This document shows, piece by piece, positions 61,483 to 64,000 of a stretch of DNA of 64,000 nt. The notes below the pieces were generated by a model. That model had not been told where the DNA came from. It did no database searches and saw only the letters and a list, made by a program, of their open reading frames with translations. Position 1 is the stretch's first letter, and each line of letters begins with the position of its first letter. The DNA is from Natronoarchaeum rubrum (GTDB taxonomy: Archaea > Halobacteriota > Halobacteria > Halobacteriales > Natronoarchaeaceae): assembly GCF_024494695.1 (NCBI RefSeq), contig NZ_JANHDP010000003.1, positions 434,001 to 498,000 of the forward strand. Reading direction: 5' to 3'. The position numbers and the translations under genes are program-made.

Positions 61483-63300
61483 TTAGAGATCCTCCAGCTG
61501 GGCTTCGCTCAGTGCAAACTGGCCGTTGGCCCCGCCGCTGGGAACCATCGGGTAGACGTTGGCGCGCGGGTCGATGTGGAAGTCGATCACCGAGGGGCCG
61601 TCGTACTCGACGGCTGCCTCGACGGCGTCGGCGACCTCGTCGTAGTCGTCGACCGCGAACCCGCGGGCGCCGAAGGCCTCCGCGAGCTTGTCGAACTCGG
61701 GACACCACGAGTACTCCGAGGCGGCGTGGCGCCCCTCGAAGAACGCGTCCTGCCACTGTCGGACCATCCCGACGTACTCGTTGTTCAGGACGGCGACGGT
61801 GATGTCCATCTCCTCGCGGACCGCGACCGACAGCTCCTGAATCGTCATCAGGAACGAGCCGTCGCCCTCGAAGCAGACGACCTCCTGGTCGTCGTCGGCC
61901 GCGACGCGGGCGCCGATCGCCGCCGGCAGCCCGTAGCCCATCGTCCCCAGCCCGTGGGAGGAAACCCAGGTGCGGGGCTCGGTGTAAGTCCAGTACTGGC
62001 AGGCCCACATCTGGTGCTGGCCGACGCCGGTCGTGACGATGGCGTCGTCGCTCGTGGCCTCGTCCAGCGCCTCGACGACGAACTCCGGTTTGAGCGGCTC
62101 GTCGTCGGGCGTCGAGTAGTCCATCGGGTACTCGTCTTTCCAGGTCTGGCACTGCTCGCGCCACTCGTCGGCGTCGGGCGCAAACTCCATCTCGGCGTCC
62201 AGCTGCTCGATGACCGTTCCGGCGTCGCCGATCAGCGGGTAGTCGGCGTGGATGTTCTTGCTGATCTCGGCGGGGTCGATGTCGACGTGGACGACCTCGG
62301 CGTCGGGCGCGAACGTGTCGATGCCGCCGGTCAGCCGGTCGTCGAACCGGGTGCCGACGCCGATCAGCACGTCGCAGTGCGTGATCGCCATGTTGGCGAA
62401 GCCGGTGCCGTGCATGCCGGCCATCTCCATCGAGAGCTCGTGATCCTCGGGGAACGAGCCCAGGCCGGGCATCGTCGTGACGACCGGGATATCGTAGGTC
62501 GTGGCGAACTCGCGCAGCTCCTCGGTCGCGTCGCCCTTGATGATGCCGCCGCCCGCCAGGATGGCGGGTTTCTCGGCGGCCTCGATCGCGCGGACCGCCT
62601 CGGCGACGGCCTCGTCGTCGGCCTCCTCGGGCGCGTGGAACGTGTCCGGGGTCTCGGGCTCGCCGGGTTCGACGTCGGTGTCGGCGTTCGTGATGTCCTT
62701 GGGCAGGTCGACCAGCGTCGGACCGGGCCGGCCGGTGTTAGCGAGGGCCAGCGCCTGGCCGACGTCGGTGCCGACCTCGTCGGGGTCGTCGGCGAAGAAG
62801 TTCGTCTTCGTCACGGGATCGGTGACACCCGTGGTGTCGGTCTCCTGGAACGCGTCGTTACCGACGAAATCGGAGGGGACCTGACCGGTCAGCGCGATCA
62901 TCGGGTCCGAGTCCATGTTGGCGTCGGCGATGCCGGTCACGAGGTTGGTCGCGCCCGGCCCCGACGTCGCCATGCAGACGCCCGGCTCGCCCGCGACGAT
63001 GCCGTACGCGTCGGCCGCGTGGGACGCCCCTTGCTCGTGGGCCATCGTGAAGTGGGTGAGCTGGTCGGAGTCGTACAGCGCGTCGTAGACGGGCATGATC
63101 GCCCCGCCCTGGACGCCGAACAGGTACTCGATGCCGGCGTTCTCCAGCGCGCGGACGACCGAGTCCGCGCCCGTCGCGACGGGCCGTCCTTCGGCGCGTT
63201 CCTCGGGCGACCGGTTGGCGCCGGACGCCGCGGCGTCCGCGGCGTCGCCGGCGTCGGTCGCTTCCTTCTCGGTCTCGGTGACGGGAGCGCGTTCGCTCAT
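61483..63300 (-). CDS. ilvB: acetolactate synthase large subunit
   Basis: A 605-residue thiamine diphosphate enzyme that condenses pyruvate with pyruvate or 2-oxobutyrate. After an acidic N-terminus, the catalytic Glu region is YLFGVQGGAIMPVYDALYDS and HEQGASHAADAYGIVAGEPG; the FAD/central domain runs from about 215 to 350; the ThDP-binding motif GDGSFLMTIQELSVAVREEM to VLNNEYVGMVRQWQ is at about 470-520. The start ATG 63300 is the first of a unit ilvB-ilvN-ilvC-small gene-leuC-leuD. A leaderless small ORF and promoter lie upstream. Confidence 0.97.
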   Translation of the reverse strand: MSERAPVTETEKEATDAGDAADAAASGANRSPEERAEGRPVATGADSVVRALENAGIEYLFGVQGGAIMPVYDALYDSDQLTHFTMAHEQGASHAADAYGIVAGEPGVCMATSGPGATNLVTGIADANMDSDPMIALTGQVPSDFVGNDAFQETDTTGVTDPVTKTNFFADDPDEVGTDVGQALALANTGRPGPTLVDLPKDITNADTDVEPGEPETPDTFHAPEEADDEAVAEAVRAIEAAEKPAILAGGGIIKGDATEELREFATTYDIPVVTTMPGLGSFPEDHELSMEMAGMHGTGFANMAITHCDVLIGVGTRFDDRLTGGIDTFAPDAEVVHVDIDPAEISKNIHADYPLIGDAGTVIEQLDAEMEFAPDADEWREQCQTWKDEYPMDYSTPDDEPLKPEFVVEALDEATSDDAIVTTGVGQHQMWACQYWTYTEPRTWVSSHGLGTMGYGLPAAIGARVAADDDQEVVCFEGDGSFLMTIQELSVAVREEMDITVAVLNNEYVGMVRQWQDAFFEGRHAASEYSWCPEFDKLAEAFGARGFAVDDYDEVADAVEAAVEYDGPSVIDFHIDPRANVYPMVPSGGANGQFALSEAQLEDL

Positions 63301-63475
63301 GCGCTCTCACCGGACGCTGCGGTCCATGCTGTCGGCGCTGTCGGTCGTCGTGACTGGTGGTTTGTGGGTCGATGCTGGCGTCGGGGTTGCGGTTGTGTTC
63401 CGTACATATGTCGAGCGGGTGCTGGGAGATCTGAAGACGGTGCGATCCGTGGTCGAGAAGTGGATGTGTGAGGGG

Positions 63476-63577
63476 CTAGTGGGCCCCTACGATCACACCG
63501 AGCGTCGCGAGAAGGGTCGCCGCGGACCCGCCGCTGACCGGGCTCGTACCCTCGGTCGCGGGGGTCCCTCTCATCAT
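63476..63577 (-). CDS. 33-residue leaderless ORF upstream of ilvB (candidate leader peptide)
   Basis: ATG at 63577, TAG at 63476-63478. The peptide begins MMRGTPATEGTSPVSGGSAA and ends TLLATLGVIVGAH; the last dozen residues are rich in the pathway's end products: three Leu, two Val and one Ile. A TATA box ttataa is centred 26-27 bases before the ATG, the haloarchaeal leaderless spacing, so this ORF is probably the first thing translated from the ilv mRNA. The ilvB start follows 175 bases after its stop. It could be a leader peptide for attenuation or a small membrane protein. Confidence 0.5.
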   Translation of the reverse strand: MMRGTPATEGTSPVSGGSAATLLATLGVIVGAH

Positions 63578-63600
63578 TGCAGTGATGATGCGTTCGTCGC

Positions 63601-63606
63601 TTATAA
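63601..63606 (-). promoter_or_regulatory. TATA box of the ilvBNC-leuCD operon
   Basis: The sequence ttataa at 63601-63606 lies 26-27 bases (centre) before the ATG of the 33-residue ORF, and is the only convincing TATA element between leuA and ilvB. Upstream bases on the minus strand, caacaa, are purine-bearing, as for a BRE. It would start transcription at or next to the ATG. Confidence 0.6.
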
Positions 63607-63748
63607 TTGTTGCGCGTCGGGGGTCGCCGCCGGGGCGCACGGGCCGGCGTGACGCCGCGAACGCCGCTGCTGGCGACGGCACGCCCGGAGTCGTCGCGCT
63701 CTACCTGCCGCTCCCGGTGGTGGGAACGGACGAACCCGGCGGGGGGCA

Positions 63749-64000
63749 TCAGACCTTGACCTCCTCCGTGCGCGTGACGCCCTCCTCGCGGGCGAACTGC
63801 TCCAGCGTCTCCATCGTGACCTGCTTTTTCTCGGCGCCGTAGTCCTTGACGCGGCGGGTGACCGCGCGGACCTCCTCGTCGGTCGGCTCGAAGCCGGCGT
63901 CCTCCAGTCGCTCGCGGACCGAGTGGTTGCCGGTGTGCTTGCCCAGCACCAGCTTCCGGTTCGCGCCGACCATGTCGGGCGTCATGACGCCCGGCTCGAA
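63749..64000 (-). CDS. leuA: 2-isopropylmalate/citramalate synthase family protein (N-terminus outside window)
   Basis: Only the last 83 or so codons are in the window. They read EPGVMTPDMVGANRKLVLGK then HTGNHSVRERLEDAGFEP, the C-terminal half of the catalytic TIM-barrel linker of LeuA/CimA-type enzymes, then a short helical tail. The long regulatory LeuA dimer domain seems absent, since the frame ends soon after, so a citramalate synthase or a short LeuA is also possible. It is upstream of the ilv operon on the same strand. Confidence 0.85.
   Translation of the reverse strand, partial: FEPGVMTPDMVGANRKLVLGKHTGNHSVRERLEDAGFEPTDEEVRAVTRRVKDYGAEKKQVTMETLEQFAREEGVTRTEEVKV

Larger units (their letters stand above)
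63301..63748. other. ilvB upstream region with promoter and leader ORF
   Basis: About 450 bases between ilvB and the leuA stop. It contains a TATA box (63601-63606), a 33-codon frame (63476-63577) and a leader of about 175 bases to ilvB. In that leader the bases before ilvB include the short hairpin ggac-cgca-gcgtcc-type pairing near 63310-63325. No U-rich terminator is visible. Confidence 0.5.

Noticed and set aside
59088..61802. 904-codon plus-strand frame across leuC and ilvC
   Set aside because: It mirrors the coding strand of known leuC, ilvC and ilvN genes and lacks its own motifs.

Overview
This window is chromosomal DNA from a halophilic archaeon (class Halobacteria). The signs are high GC, very acidic proteins, twin-arginine and lipobox signals on secreted proteins, leaderless promoters with a TATA box about 26 nt before the start codon, and archaeal families such as aPelota, RqcH, archaeal Elp3, Bat-type HTH and Lrp regulators and an LWR-salt protein. 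I cannot fix the genus. No rRNA, tRNA or CRISPR array was seen.

Layout. 0-2.5 kb: partial nucleobase permease, purine phosphoribosyltransferase, methyltransferase. 2.5-5.8 kb: four-gene polar amino acid ABC importer. 6-16.6 kb: malate:quinone oxidoreductase, pentapeptide-repeat ion channel, YciE-type ferritin-like protein, LEA-like membrane protein, flavoprotein oxidase, cytochrome P450 with a Bat-type regulator, and a heliorhodopsin flanked by a short direct repeat. 17-22 kb: membrane proteins, PPOX protein, Hsp20 and UbiB-type kinase pair. 22.1-24.4 kb: AT-rich accessory segment with a secreted protein and a frameshifted IS6 transposase. 24.4-31 kb: membrane proteins, HAD hydrolase, MacB-type ABC exporter, and a lipoprotein cluster that includes decayed genes. 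31-36.7 kb: LWR-salt protein, pterin dehydratase, MBL hydrolase, and an MMPL exporter with its TrmB-family regulator behind two abutting palindromes. 36.7-40.7 kb: ribosome rescue cluster (RqcH, DUF4013, Pelota). 40.8-54.8 kb: AEC transporter, subtilase, ZIP remnant, SHOCT protein, APC-UspA transporter with Lrp regulator, DUF21 protein, Elp3, acidic protein, DHH-like protein, MBL hydrolase, OsmC and small proteins. 54.8-64 kb: branched-chain amino acid synthesis (leuB; then leuA, ilvB, ilvN, ilvC, a small gene, leuC, leuD on the minus strand).

Several loci work as units: hpt with the nucleobase permease, the amino acid importer, the MMPL-TrmB pair, the ribosome rescue group and the ilv-leu operon. 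The best leads for something undescribed are: a 33-residue leaderless ORF rich in Leu, Val and Ile just upstream of ilvB; the double palindrome before the MMPL operon; a 46-residue leaderless ORF abutting the APC transporter; and the heliorhodopsin island with its flanking repeats.
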